Source: Hyaloscypha bicolor E
Taxonomy: Eukaryota; Ascomycota; Leotiomycetes; Helotiales; Hyaloscyphaceae
Direction of reading: 5' to 3'
Length of the DNA: 64,000 nucleotides
Assembly: GCF_002865645.1 (NCBI RefSeq)
Contig: NW_020194519.1
Location: forward strand, 1,609,542-1,673,541
Below the pieces are notes generated by a model that had not been told where the DNA came from, ran no database searches, and worked only from the letters and a program-made list of their open reading frames with translations. Shown here piece after piece: positions 32,853 through 44,739 of this stretch. Each line of letters opens with the position of its first letter. Position 1 is the first letter of the stretch. Position numbers and translations under genes: made by a program.

Positions 32853-35101
32853 CTATCCCATCCCAGTATCCAACACCATGTTCGACAAATCCTGATTCGC
32901 TGCCCAACTAGACAACATCTCACTCCACTGCTCATCACTCCCCACCTCTGAAAGACCCGATCCTCCTCCTTCTCCTGATGACACGTCCGACTTCGCGCTC
33001 GCAAAATTGACCGAAAAGTCCACACACCGCACCATAATCGTTGGAATAATTTCCATGAAGGAGAAAGTCGGTTTTCCAGTGATGGAAAGCCCGACGGGTG
33101 TTGGGTCTCTGACCATCTGAGAGTACCATATCTTGGATTGCTGGAAGAGGTTGTAGATGTGGCTTACGAAGTTGTTGCTGCCTGGTTCCGAGGCAGCGAG
33201 GAGTTGGAGGGCTTGCGCGGAGAGAGCATCGAGGTAGTAATCCAGATTCACGGTGGCCTTCATGTCCGCGCTGTTGAGGATCTGGCTATCGTATGCACCG
33301 GTTGAGAAAGCTCCAAGGACTAAAACTGCGTAGACGAGGGAAATATAGTCGGTCAGATTGAGGCTGGCCAGGTCTACTGGAGTTAATAGTAGATAACGAT
33401 CAATGTATTCTTTGGTGTTCCGTAGGCAACGAATCAGGATTTCGTTCCGGGCTGTGGAGTAATACCACGAGGTAGACAGCGGTTCCAGCTCAGAGGGCTT
33501 TACGGCATGGAGACCGATCTCGTTCACATATATGCGAAGATTATAGTACTTCATTGTTAAAGAAGCTATAATGTCGTCAGTTGATGGCATCAAAATCGGA
33601 CTGGGTTATCTCACGGCTATTCCAAACATGTGCAGGGAAAGTCAATTCGAATTGGTTCAGCTGCTGTTCAAAAGATTTCCGGAGAATCTCAACTCGTATG
33701 ACGTCTAATTGAGGTAGTTTCAGATTTTGACTGTAGTCGAATGCATGGTCAATCTCCCCAGCAAGTCGTTGCAATCGGATATAATATGGAAGAAGATTGT
33801 CAGTCTCGGCAATCGCTGCTCGAGCCAATGACTCGGTACAAGTCTCCATGTACTCGGAATATTCCAGACTGTTAGGCTTCCGCAAGCCTTGACAGATTCT
33901 AAGGCAAAATCAGATCGAGATTGAGGAAATGGTCGGTGAACTTACGTGGTCGTCAGGAAATAGACGCCAAGAAAAGTCCTCTGCGCCTCAAGCTCTTCCG
34001 GAGACTTTGGTAAGAAGAGTCTGGCTTTGAGGACCTTGACATCTATCGGCTCCCAGTCCTGTGCCGGCTTATTGATACCAAGATCAATGGCCATGGCAAC
34101 AGCCATTTGCGAAAGTTGATACATTTGTTCCCGGTCAGGTTCAAAGTAGAATTGATACCTGATTTCCTGTCAGCAAAATGGAAAACATCGAGTGACATAA
34201 TAGACAATAGGTACCAAGCCAAATATAGCAAGACCCCTTGAAGCAGATCCAAACTTTTCTCGCAGTGAACAATAACCTTTTTGCTTAATGATTCTCGTAA
34301 CTCGAGTTCAAGCCGAAGTTGAAGCTTCTCGTTGTGGTGCGCAGCAAAGGAAAGAATTGAGAGGAGCAAGAAAGGTCGCTCCCGTCGGAGGGAATCCAAA
34401 GTCCATTTCGGGGGCACCAAAACGAATGGAAAATGTGAAGCTCTCGACTGGAAATACCGTACGGATTTCTCGGCTTGAGTAATCGAGACCAGTCCCTTAG
34501 ATATTGCATCGTTGAACTGATCGAAGTTTGGAAATGCAAATACTGGCAGTGATTGCTGTGGTCTAAAGTCCTCGGAACCCGAAAAGGAAACTAGTGAAAC
34601 GGATGATGAGATTGGATGCGTAAAGGCTTGGAGCCCTGTCTCTGGTGGTGACAACGCTATGGGTGGTTGAGAAGGTGCGGACGACGTTTCTGATGGGGAT
34701 GCTTGCTCTCCCGCTTGCTTTGAAGTAAGTAAGGCCATCAAACCATCGAGCCTCTCTTCCATCTCAGCAACTCGGCTATTTGACAACTTAGCAATGATTT
34801 CTATTGGTTGTCTCAATCAAAGACCCACGTTCTGGAATTCTTCGCCCGTTTGGGACGAGGTTTGGCCTCGAGGAAGGTACATTGCTGCCCCTCCTTGACA
34901 CACCTGCAACTGGTCAAACCCACCCCTGCTCAGAAAATTCATCCGTAAATACCTCTCGCACCTCCCATTCTGCCCACTTGGAACGCACTTCCCTTTGCTG
35001 TTTCGACATGACTCGCAGCTGCGGCGTAGCCTTCGCTTCCCGGAGATAGCTGTGCCAGCCTCATCCGACATGTTGCGAGCGGGGTCGCTCATGAAATCCA
35101 T
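32853..35101 (-). CDS. Zn2Cys6 transcription factor beside maltose remnants
   Basis: Six exons (35101-34953, 34903-34829, 34775-34215, 34158-33946, 33898-33615, 33565-32853) give 664 residues with all frames joining. Zinc cluster: RRSCESCRNSKGKCVPSGQNGRCERC (split by intron 1), then VKEGQQC; a linker helix KNSRTRVAEMEERLDGLMALL follows. The middle fungal_trans region includes LLYLAWYQFYFEPDREQMYQLSQMA and EELEAQRTFLGVYFLTTT. Tail is acidic with Ser/Gly. In contrast to its two catabolic neighbours it looks intact. Position next to a permease and a maltase remnant recalls a MAL activator, but the protein is of a widespread type and this is only inference. Confidence 0.88.
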
Positions 35102-35552
35102 GATTGAAGTGAGGAAGACGGAGTTTGATTTTTGAAGGAGGCTGAATTCGACATTTCTTCGGAATTTCAATCAGATTCCGAGTGGAACGGGAGGTGTTAT
35201 GTAGGAGAAGTGTCTGTGATGACACCGCGGAGTCTGGCGGAGTGATGTTTGGCTCCGAGATTCCGCAAGCGAGTGCGAGAGGGCGGGAAAGTCTCCGAGT
35301 GGACCCATGTCCATGTCCAACTCCATAAGCACGCACCGAGGCTGAAATGCTGCGAAGTGCCAGGGACGACCTCATGATTCAAGATCATTTGTGCTTCGAT
35401 CAACATTAAAAGGACTTCAACGGTAAGGGCATCTTCAAAAATTGTTCAGGGTATCTATATGTCTAACATCAAACTCTTTCCCATCAACGTGACCACAATT
35501 CAACGATTTCCAATCATTAACCTCTACTCACGTAATCCCATCATTGCGCGTG
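35102..35552. other. intergenic
   Basis: Promoter of the Zn2Cys6 gene and 3' flank of the MFS pump. No other feature. Confidence 0.45.
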
Positions 35553-37405
35553 TCATTCGCCCTCTCTAGATTCTACAGCTCGCCTGCCAGCATCTTGATC
35601 CTCTCTCCACACTCCACCCCCATCACTAGACTCCAGCTTGGCCCGCTCATCAACAGTCAACTCACTCTCCGCCTTCTTAATCTTAACAAACAACACCAAA
35701 ATCACCAACGCCGCACTCGCACACGCGACCTCAAACCAAAACACCGCATGGTAGCTCCTCCTCATGTCCAAGCTGGCAACCGTATACGTATTCACGACAT
35801 CCGCGAACCCAAGCATGACCGCGATCCCAAGGTGAAGTAGCAGCATTATCACTGCGCCTGCAAGTCCCTGTTGTTTGCGTGGCAGGGAGGTCGTGATGAA
35901 GATGTTGGCTACGGTGAAGGTTATGTCAATTCCGACAGTTGCGCAGATCATGGAAGGGAAGATGTACGCCCAGTATAATGCACTTTGTGGCATGATTGCG
36001 AAGAGCAATGGGGCTACGATCCAGGAGATGCCCGAGATGATGATGAGGATTGTTCCTGGTAGTAGATGGAGGACAAAGCCACCGAAGGTAGCAATGATAC
36101 ACCCCCCGAGAGCCATTGGAACATACCAGGCAACGACTTGTAATGGTGAAGCTCCCATGACACTTTCCATATAGAATGTTGCGTAAAGGAGAAAGACACC
36201 GAGGGACCCGTAGGTGAAGAATAGCGCGATGACGAGCGCTGGCATACATGGGAGTTTGAAAAGCGATACTGGAAGTAGTGGCTGTTCAGCAACTCCGACT
36301 TCGACGTAGGCCGTTGTTAGAAGTAGAATAGACCCGACGATTAAGAGGGTGTAGATGTATGGTGTTTTCCACTGTTGGGGTGCATGAGAAGAATCGATCA
36401 CAGCGAATGTGAAGAGGACGAGCCCGGAGACACTGAGAACCGCCCCGGGCCAGTCCATCTGGACCTTTGATGTTGCATTGAACTTTTCTTGGATGTCGGA
36501 TGGAATGGTGAGGTATGCCGTCAATGCTGTGATTCCTGCCAAGATCGATCCGACCCAGAAGTACCAACCCCAAATTGTGTACTCGGCAGTAACTCCAGCG
36601 AAGAATATCCCAATGAAGAATCCTAATGGCGCAGATGCCCCATAAATGCTGAAGATAAGATTCTTCCTGGGGCCTGGACGATAGATGCTGCCAAGGATCA
36701 TCACACTGGATGGGAGAAAGGCAGCTGGACCCAGCCCCTGAAGTGCTCGACAGAAGTTGAGCATGATCTCATTTGTCGAGAATCCAGCGATCAGACTCCA
36801 GGCCGTAAGCCATATCATGCCAGCGACGTAGACCGGATATCCTCCGAACATATCGGCTGCTCGACCAAAGATCAAAAGGAAACTCGCCACCGTCAACGAG
36901 AAGGCACTCGCAGGCCATGTAGACGACGCAGCGGGGATATCCAAATCCTTGACTAATGTTGGAAGGATGACAGTAAAGCCAGACACGAAATATTCCTGCT
37001 GGATGTGAGTGCGGGGTCAATAAAATTGAAAGAAAGAATTACCGAAAGAACCTGGGACATGGAGGTAGAGAAGACGAAGCCTATCTCAGCCCACACGGAG
37101 CCAAAGACCTCTGGTCTCTGCCTCCCGAGTTGTTCGAGTCTCACCTTGAGGGATTCCTCAACGGCTGGTGCTCCATCGTGCAGCGAACTTTCTTTTTCCA
37201 AGCGTCCAGGCGACGTTGGACTCGCAAACTCATCCTGATATGCTGCGGCAAGAGCGGCATCGTTGACTTGAACCAAGTAGATGCTATCAGTTGAAGAGTT
37301 GGAATCATGAGTTGAGAGTTGATTGATGGTCTCGCTGGGAGGGCAATTGGATTGGGCTTGGCTGTGGGGGCGAGCGACTTGACTCTGAGGATTTTCGACA
37401 GACAT
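35553..37405 (-). CDS. MFS transporter, DHA2/aminotriazole-resistance type
   Basis: Exons 37405-37043 and 36995-35553 give 601 residues. A long hydrophilic N-terminus (about 95 residues) leads into EIGFVFSTSMSQVLSEYFVSGFTVILPTLVKDL. FGRAADMFGGYPVYVAG is the loop 2-3 motif, and FCRALQGLGPAAFLPSSVMILGSIY and GASAPLGFFIGIFFAG the motif C region. A loop carrying KVQMDWPGAVLSVSG separates the halves; 14 helices in total. This wording matches Atr1/aminotriazole-resistance and related efflux pumps. The C-terminal tail is acidic. Substrate unknown. Confidence 0.92.
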
Positions 37406-39005
37406 AGTGAGAGTTGGATGTAATAAAAAGATAATTTAGCAAAGTAGTAAAATGGGTGCAAATGTTATTGAATGCAAGGAGTGGCGGATGAGTTGCTCAC
37501 ATATGGAAGAAACAATGAATGAAGAAATAATGCGGAAGAAATGTTCGACCAAAAAGACCCTGCCATAGCGTAGATGCCGTGTTGACATGCGTGGGCAGTG
37601 GATTGGTAATGAAGGGCGTATTTGGTCGTCACAGTGCAGGTGAGGGCGTCACAGAACATATAAACTTATATGGGTGAGGAACATCCGAGTCCTGAGCACT
37701 TAATGACGACCGCCTAACCCGAAGAAAAGACTAGACCCACCCACTCGATTATCAATAGAAATCATACTCACCGCGGCGGCCAGAGAAAGGGGGAAAGCTA
37801 GACAACTGGTCAGACTCGGCAGCTTCAATTCGATATCACGACGACGATAAAGCGCATAAGGGGTTGGCCGATCCAGTGTCGAGGAAAGACTTGTGATGTG
37901 GTAAAACGCGAAGAGTGGTTGCGACTGGCTGAACATAACATGGTCCAGGCATTTGTGATGCGGATATTGGGACGAGAGGATGGTTTGTCGGCGCGGCTAC
38001 CCGCAGTCTGTCAAAGCACATCTCCATTGAACGGCCGTTATCATTCTCGTAATGCAGGAGTGGATATGAAGTTAGGATGGTTGGGGTGTACGGAGGTACC
38101 CTGGTTGCTTTTGCCGCTCAAGCCTCCAAACTTCATGGTCAGCGGGCAAGCTCAGCAAACAAAGCAAACACCATGAAAATGCGCCAGCCCCCATTGGAAA
38201 CTAGCGCCAAAAAATTCTCGGGTACGAAGTACAAAATCTTCAATTCTCTCGAGCTCTTCTTTTCTCCTCATCTATCAGTAGGTAAAGTTAATTCTTTACT
38301 ATGGAAGCTCCACTTCGGTGGCTTGCTGAGGGTTATTCTTGTCGCAAGACAGAAATGGGTCTTCCTCCGTTCCCGGCTTCCTTGAGAAAAGGTGAACGCT
38401 CTTTCCTACCAGCCGACCTCGCCGATGCTCTCGGACGTTGACTGTGGGGTGGTCGCTACATTTGCATCTACTATACATGGGGGCTTTGATGGAATGGCAG
38501 TAGGACACGAACGATGTGCAGAATTGAGCCGGTGGGATTGTTGAGGAATATTTATTTGAGTGCTGGTGCACCGCAACTGGAGGCTCATTCTGGCTCTTGC
38601 CCTAAGGAAAGCAGTGCGCACTGCTCTCTGCAGCTGTGCGATGCTGCAGATACCGTATTGTGATCTCCATGTGTGTGACCCGCTGCAAAGCCAAGTGAGT
38701 CTGTTGTGCTCTCTGATCCTCGGGTGCTGATCCTCCCTCTCCTGCAAAGATCGCGCTGGCCAATAGCTCGAGATCGCTCGCTATCCATGAATTCAATACT
38801 CAATTGATCATCCAAACCTCACAGGTGCTACTGAATCATAATTTGCAATAATCTTCTCGCCATTGTATGGTCGGATTACTATCTAGCTACACACAATGCT
38901 TCCTGTTGCGAAAACCATGCAAAAAAAAAAAAGTGACGGCTCAATGAAGAGGCGCGAAACCGTATCCAGCATCTTAATGAAGAGACGTGGAACAGTATTC
39001 ACCAT
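37406..39005. other. intergenic, 1.6 kb
   Basis: Several ORFs of 60-110 codons overlap on both strands, none with a recognisable domain. A 12-A run lies near 38920-38932. It should carry the promoter of the MFS gene; I see nothing else. Confidence 0.45.
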
Positions 39006-39836
39006 CTAGTACAGGCGCTTGGGAGGAGACATAGAAGCCTTGATAGTCAAGCTGCCCACGTTCTGCCAGCCTTTCTTCAGGAGAGACACCAGGTAGTTGA
39101 TAGCCAACATGATGTTGGAGATCAGCTGGTCCTCAGTCATGCCAACATTGCCGACAGCGACACCCATGCACAAGACCTTCTTCAACTGGAACTTGATTGT
39201 AGACTTGACTTCGTTGATCTTGGCGCTCAAGTCCTCGTTGTGGGAGACCGGGGTGGGGAATTTACCAGCTGCAGCAGATGTTAGCTCATGAAATCTTTCA
39301 GAGATCCAGCAGAAAGACATACCCTTGGAGAGACCGGGACCCAAGAGACGAGGAATCTGCTTGATGAGAGTATCGGAAGCGACGAAGGCATCGTACTTGC
39401 GAGCAAGTTTCTTGATCAACTTCTTGTTCTTGTTGAGCTTCTTCAAGTCATCGGAAGACATGGCATCAACACCACCGTGCTTGGCACGATCGATATCATG
39501 CTGGTCACCGAGAATGCTATCCCATCCAGTTAGTCAGAGCCCTATCCTTCCATGTGTGCTATGTAGACATACCAGATGCTCATACCCGGGCGGGGAACAA
39601 CGGGCAGACGGACGGTTCCCGAGAAACGCTTGTCACGTTGGGGGTCATAGTTCTTGAGGCCGATTTGGAGTTCGACGGTTTCGAGGAAGTTTCTCTTCTT
39701 GGTCTCGAGAGAGTATTCGAGAAGTTGTTGGACGTTGGTACGCACTCCGGCTGTGGCGCAAAAATGTAAGCAAATGCTCTGGGAGAACGCTGGCAGGTGC
39801 AGAGATGGCAAACATACCGACTGTGATTTTCGACAT
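39006..39836 (-). CDS. RPL10A: 60S ribosomal protein L10a (uL1)
   Basis: Cytosolic ribosomal protein of the L1 stalk. Exons 39836-39818, 39750-39573, 39516-39323 and 39268-39006 give exactly 217 residues, the standard eukaryotic length. Signatures: [87 protein letters not shown] and the C-terminal [13 protein letters not shown] first exon of six codons followed by a 67-bp intron is typical of fungal ribosomal protein genes. A housekeeping anchor for the window. Confidence 0.97.
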
Positions 39837-39970
39837 GATGGACAGTCTTCCAGTAGAATGGTTTAGATTCTAATGGTGAGGATTTGCGTGGTGTTGTCTT
39901 TGACTTTTTTCTCGATGGATTTGTAAAATCGAATGTGGGCGAGAGGCGCGATTTTATGTTTCACCAGGCG

Positions 39971-39990
39971 AGCCAATGACATCACGTGAA
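39971..39990. promoter_or_regulatory. CCAAT box and CACGTG site upstream of RPL10A
   Basis: CCAAT at 39973-39977 and TCACGTGA-like CATCACGTGAA at 39980-39990, about 140-155 bp upstream of the RPL10A start on the minus strand. The spacing is plausible for a ribosomal protein promoter. No data support binding. Confidence 0.45.
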
Positions 39991-40743
39991 GAGTCATCAG
40001 CGAAAGCGTCGAGTGAATCTTCGCCTCCACCTAAACTTCCCGGCCCCAAACTTTCCATTTTCGGAACTCACTTGGTTCAGCCATCAGTATTTCAGCTCGC
40101 CACACTTGATGTGTCCTTACCGTGCTGTTTGATTCCATCGCTCAGCACCAAATCGTTCGTTCTAAATGCCATCCGATGGATGGGCCGCTGTCTGGTCAAA
40201 TGCATCTCGGCCATATTCTCCTCAGTCTCAAGCTTCTTGTTATGCCGAGGCGGCAATTCACAGGATACGGTTACTTGATAGAAAGCAACCCTTGAGCTAT
40301 TATCATGCTCCTCGGCCATTGCACCACAGCAGAACTCGATTCACATGTCCAGCACTTGGAGACGCAGGAGTCATGGATGGGATCTCAAATGGTTTTGGGA
40401 ACTTTGAGATTTCACACTTGAATGATTCAATCACATATGGAAAGGGTCAGGCCCTGTTGCCGTCTCTGGGTGTACACTGACAGAAGTCGTTCACACACAC
40501 CCCGAGCATGTTGTTCCTCGTCTCAAATGGCCGCGGCCTTTAATATTTCGTCCACCAACGAATCATGAATTTAAAGACGCAATGGCAAGTCGAGGAACAA
40601 AAGTTTGATTCGTATTTTGGGCTCTCTATCGTGCTTGAAATCCCAAGCCGCTCAAAGCGCTTCTTCCCTCCGAAGGCATCGACATTCGCAAGGTCCAGCC
40701 TTCAAGAATCACCACCATCCATCCTGCCTCACAAGACGAGAAC
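39991..40743. other. intergenic
   Basis: Between the divergent RPL10A promoter and the 3' end of the small secreted protein gene. No recognised feature; short overlapping ORFs only. Confidence 0.4.
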
Positions 40744-41256
40744 TCACTTAATTTGTAATGAATCGGTCATCACTGGAGCCGGAGCGGTCATTCTAGGGCA
40801 TCTCGCCGTCTTCGTCACCGTCTCGGTTCCACAATCCGACTGACAATGAAAGCATGTCCCCGGCCCAGTCACCGTGACAGTCGGCGTAGTAGGGCATTTT
40901 GGATCTTTGCAAGGAATGTCGACCATTTCCGTCACCATTGCCGCTGGACCTGTACAGGTTGAGGTGAGGAATGTTGAGCACACCTTTTCCATTGGGCAGT
41001 ACACTGATCTTTTGTTACTTCTTGCTAAGTGACACGAGAAGTAGCTCATAACTTACTAGGTCCTGTGTAAGGTATCGTCTCAGTGTAGGTGTAGCATGAG
41101 TGATATGAGTTGCGGTGATCTGTGGGGCTCTCCTGTCTGGCAACGTGATGACAACTTGGCTGCTTCTGTCAGGATGAATGTCCTCACAAGGGATGTCTTT
41201 TCGAACCTCAGTAAGGCCAGTGCCAAAAGCCCAATTACTCTTCGAGTGATAGCCAT
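40744..41256 (-). CDS. small secreted Cys/Thr-rich protein (predicted)
   Basis: A likely short secreted protein. The start at 41256 gives a hydrophobic leader (MAITRRVIGLLALALL). The last exon, open to a stop at 40744, holds YCPMEKVCSTFLTSTC, IPCKDPKCPTTPTVTVTGPGTC and DCGTETVTKTARC: many Cys and TxT repeats as in Thr-rich wall-anchored or effector-like proteins. Joining requires two introns; my best model uses a donor after CTGAG near 41208 with an acceptor near 41120, and GTAAGT near 41050 with GATCAG near 40999. The first of these is uncertain. No family assignment. Confidence 0.45.
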
Positions 41257-42741
41257 ATTCAAATCGAGTTGATCTCTCTGTATCCAATTTTGTTTTGGAG
41301 CAGCGTGTTTATCAGCGAAACATGGGAACCGACCCCAGCTTTATATCCCTCATAAGTTTTACTCGTAATCTGCCAAACCTGAACCTTGGGTTCATCCGAA
41401 GTTACTATTTATGTCTAATTCAAGGTTGTACGACGTTGATCTCTTCCCCTCGAGACCGAAAGAGGGGAAGATAGTCTCCATCCTTGCCTGCCTCAACATT
41501 CTGGAAGTCAAGGATGTGGGGTATCGCATGCTGTAAGGGGTCGCCAACCTCCTTTATCTCACTGTTCAGATTTCAATTCGCTGAAATGGCCCCTCGCTCC
41601 ACAAAACTTTCTCCTCGACTGTGAAATTTCATGTTATTCTTCCGTCGCCTCCGATCCGTACTCCCCATAGGGAAAGGCTTGTAATATGGATGAAACGGAT
41701 GGTTATTGGCTATATCTTTGTTTCCGGAAATAGTAGCAAAGGTGTTTGTGGTATGGCAGGGCTCGTATTTAGGCGTTGTTTCTGCCGGTTGCCGAAAAGC
41801 TTGTGTTCAGGGCTTCAAGGGTACAGAGGGATTCAATCTCGTCACTCCATTCAGTACCAATCCTCGATGAATGGATGTAAAAGTGACCGAGCTGGATGTG
41901 CTCGTACGCTTGAAGCTCAGTCTTCCCTTCCCAGATGTTGTAGTTGAGATGCAAGTGCTTTGGAGGGTTGTTGAGTTTGACCCGGTGTCCCTAGAAAATC
42001 TGTACCTCAGAGGTTTTCCCTCTCAAAAGTGACGATATACGAATTTGCGTGGTTGAATATCTTGAATTTGTTTTCGCAATGACAGAAAGTGCAAGCGGTT
42101 GTTGATCATCTGGAAATCTCAATGTTTACTGCTGTCTTGTGCTATTCCCTGTTCAACCATTGTCCTATCATTGCTACCAAAGGGCGAAAGAGGTGGCTCA
42201 GAGATCCTAAAAGCCTCACATTCTTTCCTTTCATTAGTATCTTCAATTCTAAATTGTCTACTCGAAGTCTCGAGGCATAGAGTGATAGAGTGGTAGTCAT
42301 CCCGGCTTGTCTCTGCTGATATTTGAGCTTTCCTGTACCAGCTTTGAGGATAGCGAAGCCTAGTTGAATTTCGTATATGCGCTTCATCGCGTGAAATGTT
42401 TTGAGTGAATTCACTGCCGGCGGGGAAATGCATGTGATAGCTTTGCCCAAAGATCCACTTCAAAGGTGAGCCGTGACTGTATCGACAGCGATACCGATAT
42501 GCCGTCACTTCTCAGCTGTTCGTGTAAACAACAACTCACCCCCATGGACTGAACAACTAATCTCAATCTCGTTCGCCTTGCTGTAAATTAATTCAATTGC
42601 TTCATTCTCTTCGCAATACAATCAGTCTCGTTTCTTTCGATCCGAAGAGCATCGCTTTCGCATCACCGAGCTCAACCAGAGCGTCGACCCCTCTTCACGA
42701 TAATATCTAGATCCCCTCATTCATCAACACTACTTCCGGCC
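41257..42741. other. intergenic, 1.5 kb
   Basis: ORFs of up to 129 codons at 42119-42508 (minus) and 108 codons at 41621-41947 (plus) have no family resemblance. Just before 42742 a pyrimidine-rich stretch looks like a 5' UTR. Confidence 0.4.
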
Positions 42742-44201
42742 ATGACGAAGATGCCTTCCCCAGCAGCAAACATGTCCTCTGCCCGCAAGAGAGACAAGAA
42801 AGTCGAGGTGTCCCTCACCAACTGGTTCCTCGGCGGCTCACTCGTCTCCGGCACCTCGACGACCTCCAGCACCCGCTCACCTGTCAGACGCCTTGCCTCC
42901 TTGCAGCCGGTATGCAACCTCCTCACTTTCCCTGGCTAGGTTCTCTTCCCGCTTTTCATTGGGGTCTTGGAAATAGAATGCTAACATGAATGTGGGCGTA
43001 GGATAACGATTCGGTCCTAGGCAAGTCCTCTAAAGCCGAAAAGACAGAGGAGAAGTCAAAGGGCGAGAAGAAAGATAAATCCAAAGGTGGATACGAGAAA
43101 TGCGCTGCGTGTGGCAAGAAGAAAGCTTCCTCCTCAGATTCCAAGGACTCCAACGCAAAGTCTGAAGACAACAAGTCGAAAGATGACGCCAAGTCTGACG
43201 CAGGTGAGAATAAGGAGGAAGGAGGCGGTGAGAGCGGAGGAAAGGGATGGACATCAGACCAAGATGAGAAAATCAAGAGCATGAAAGGCGAGAACAGGAG
43301 CTGGAAGGACATCGCGCTTGAGGTTGGTGCTAGCAAGAAGGATGTTCAGAATCGGTATAAGGAGCTTATGAAATCCTCTTCCGTGTCTGGAGATGGAGAG
43401 AAGAAAGATGAGAATACTAGTAATGCTTGGGAGACAAAAAACGATGGTAACAATAATGGCTGGGAGACCGTGGTCGAGAATACGGATGTGGGAAATGACA
43501 ATATGCCGGACTTTGGTGCGTTGTTTGAGGATGAGCCCGCCGATCCTGGAGAGAGGAAGGGAAAGGAGAAGAGTGGCTGGGGCAACAACAACAGCAGTGG
43601 TGGTAATTGGGGTAATTCTGGAAGCGGAGAGAAGAATGATTGGGGATCCAATAACAACAACGGCAACAATTGGGACAATTCTGGGAGTGGAAGTGGAGAT
43701 GGTGAGAAGAAGCAAGAGAGCGGTGGTTGGGACACGAAGAGCAACAATCATGGCAACAACAATTGGGACAACTCTGGAAGTGGCGATGGAGGCAAGAAGC
43801 AAAAGGGCGGATCCGGAAAGAGCAAGAATAAGGACAAGCAACAGAACTGCGGCAACAATAATGATGGTGGCGGCAATTGGGGCAGCAATGGCGGTAATAA
43901 TAGCAGTCGTGACGGGGGTGGAGGACACAAGAAGAACCAAGAAAGTGGAGGCAGCGGCCACAGTAACCCATTCGACGATTCCCACGCCATTGGTGAGGAA
44001 GAGGAAGCCTCGAAGGGGAAAGGTAGATTGAAGCCAGATGCTGTGTGGACTCAAGATGATTGCGAGGTCCTTGAGTGGTTGGAGAGCAAGTATGAAGAGA
44101 ATAAGTGGCTGCATATGCAAGCTGGTTTCTATAATTGGACGGGCAGGATGGTGATTGCGGAGTTGATTCAGAAGAAGTTTAGGGATGATGGTGCGGCTTG
44201 A
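42742..44201 (+). CDS. GW/NW-repeat protein with SANT/Myb-like segments
   Basis: Two exons, 42742-42909 and 43002-44201, 455 residues. After a charged Lys/Ser/Glu-rich region, a SANT-like helix-turn-helix reads GWTSDQDEKIKSMKGENRSW and KDIALEVGASKKDVQNRYKEL (about residues 140-180). Residues roughly 195-355 are low complexity (Gly, Asn, Ser) with nine evenly scattered Trp, each next to Gly or Asn: NGW, SGWG, GNWG, NDWG, NNWD, GGWD, NNWD, GNWG. A C-terminal segment (AVWTQDDCEVLEWLESKYEENK, then WTGRMVIAELIQKKF) resembles a second SANT-like unit. The N-terminus holds a FLGGS-rich piece and CAACGKKK. Trp in such disordered settings is how Argonaute-hook proteins bind Argonaute, but the resemblance is compositional. 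Confidence 0.8.
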
Positions 44202-44739
44202 GCTGGAGGCTTGGCTTTGGACCTTTCTCAAGGCTCTTTAGATTGGAGATCTCGTCTTGCCGAGTTTCGTGAATTACCTGCTGGGTGGGAGTTTCGACTC
44301 GGAAGCTGGTTTCGGGACTCGACTTCTTGCCTTTTCCTTTTCCCTCTTTATTTTCAGCAAGGAAGCACTCGTCGATGAAAAGAGCTCATCGCAGGAGATC
44401 AGAATCCTGGTTCATATCGCAATTTTCACCACCTCGAGTTCTCATCGATGAGCAACGCTCATGAGCACAAAAATATAGAATAATTCACAATGGAAGCAGC
44501 ATTCGACTCTGATACAATTCGCATTTGCATCAACTATTCGCAGCTGACTAGCCTAGCCGTCAATGGCAGCCATGGGTATAAACACCACAGAATGTATGCA
44601 AGTCCCTCTCTGTTGTTACAAGTATGTAAGAATATTCAACGCCTCCGAATGCATATGCAGACCCGCATCCCAACCACAGTTACAAAGTATGCATGAAATT
44701 TGGTCTCCGACGAGAATCGAAGGAGGCGATAGACAGCCC
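44202..44739. other. 3' intergenic between convergent genes
   Basis: Contains the 3' ends of the SANT-like and the 14-3-3 genes. No other feature. Confidence 0.5.

Noticed and set aside
41621..42508. ORFs of 108 and 129 codons
   Set aside because: No domain, opposite strands overlapping nearby, no leader or splice continuation that improves them.
43254..44231. 325-codon minus-strand ORF rich in Ile, Leu, Thr and Val
   Set aside because: It is the antisense shadow of the Gly/Asn/Ser repeat gene; the composition follows from complementing GGN and AAC codons.
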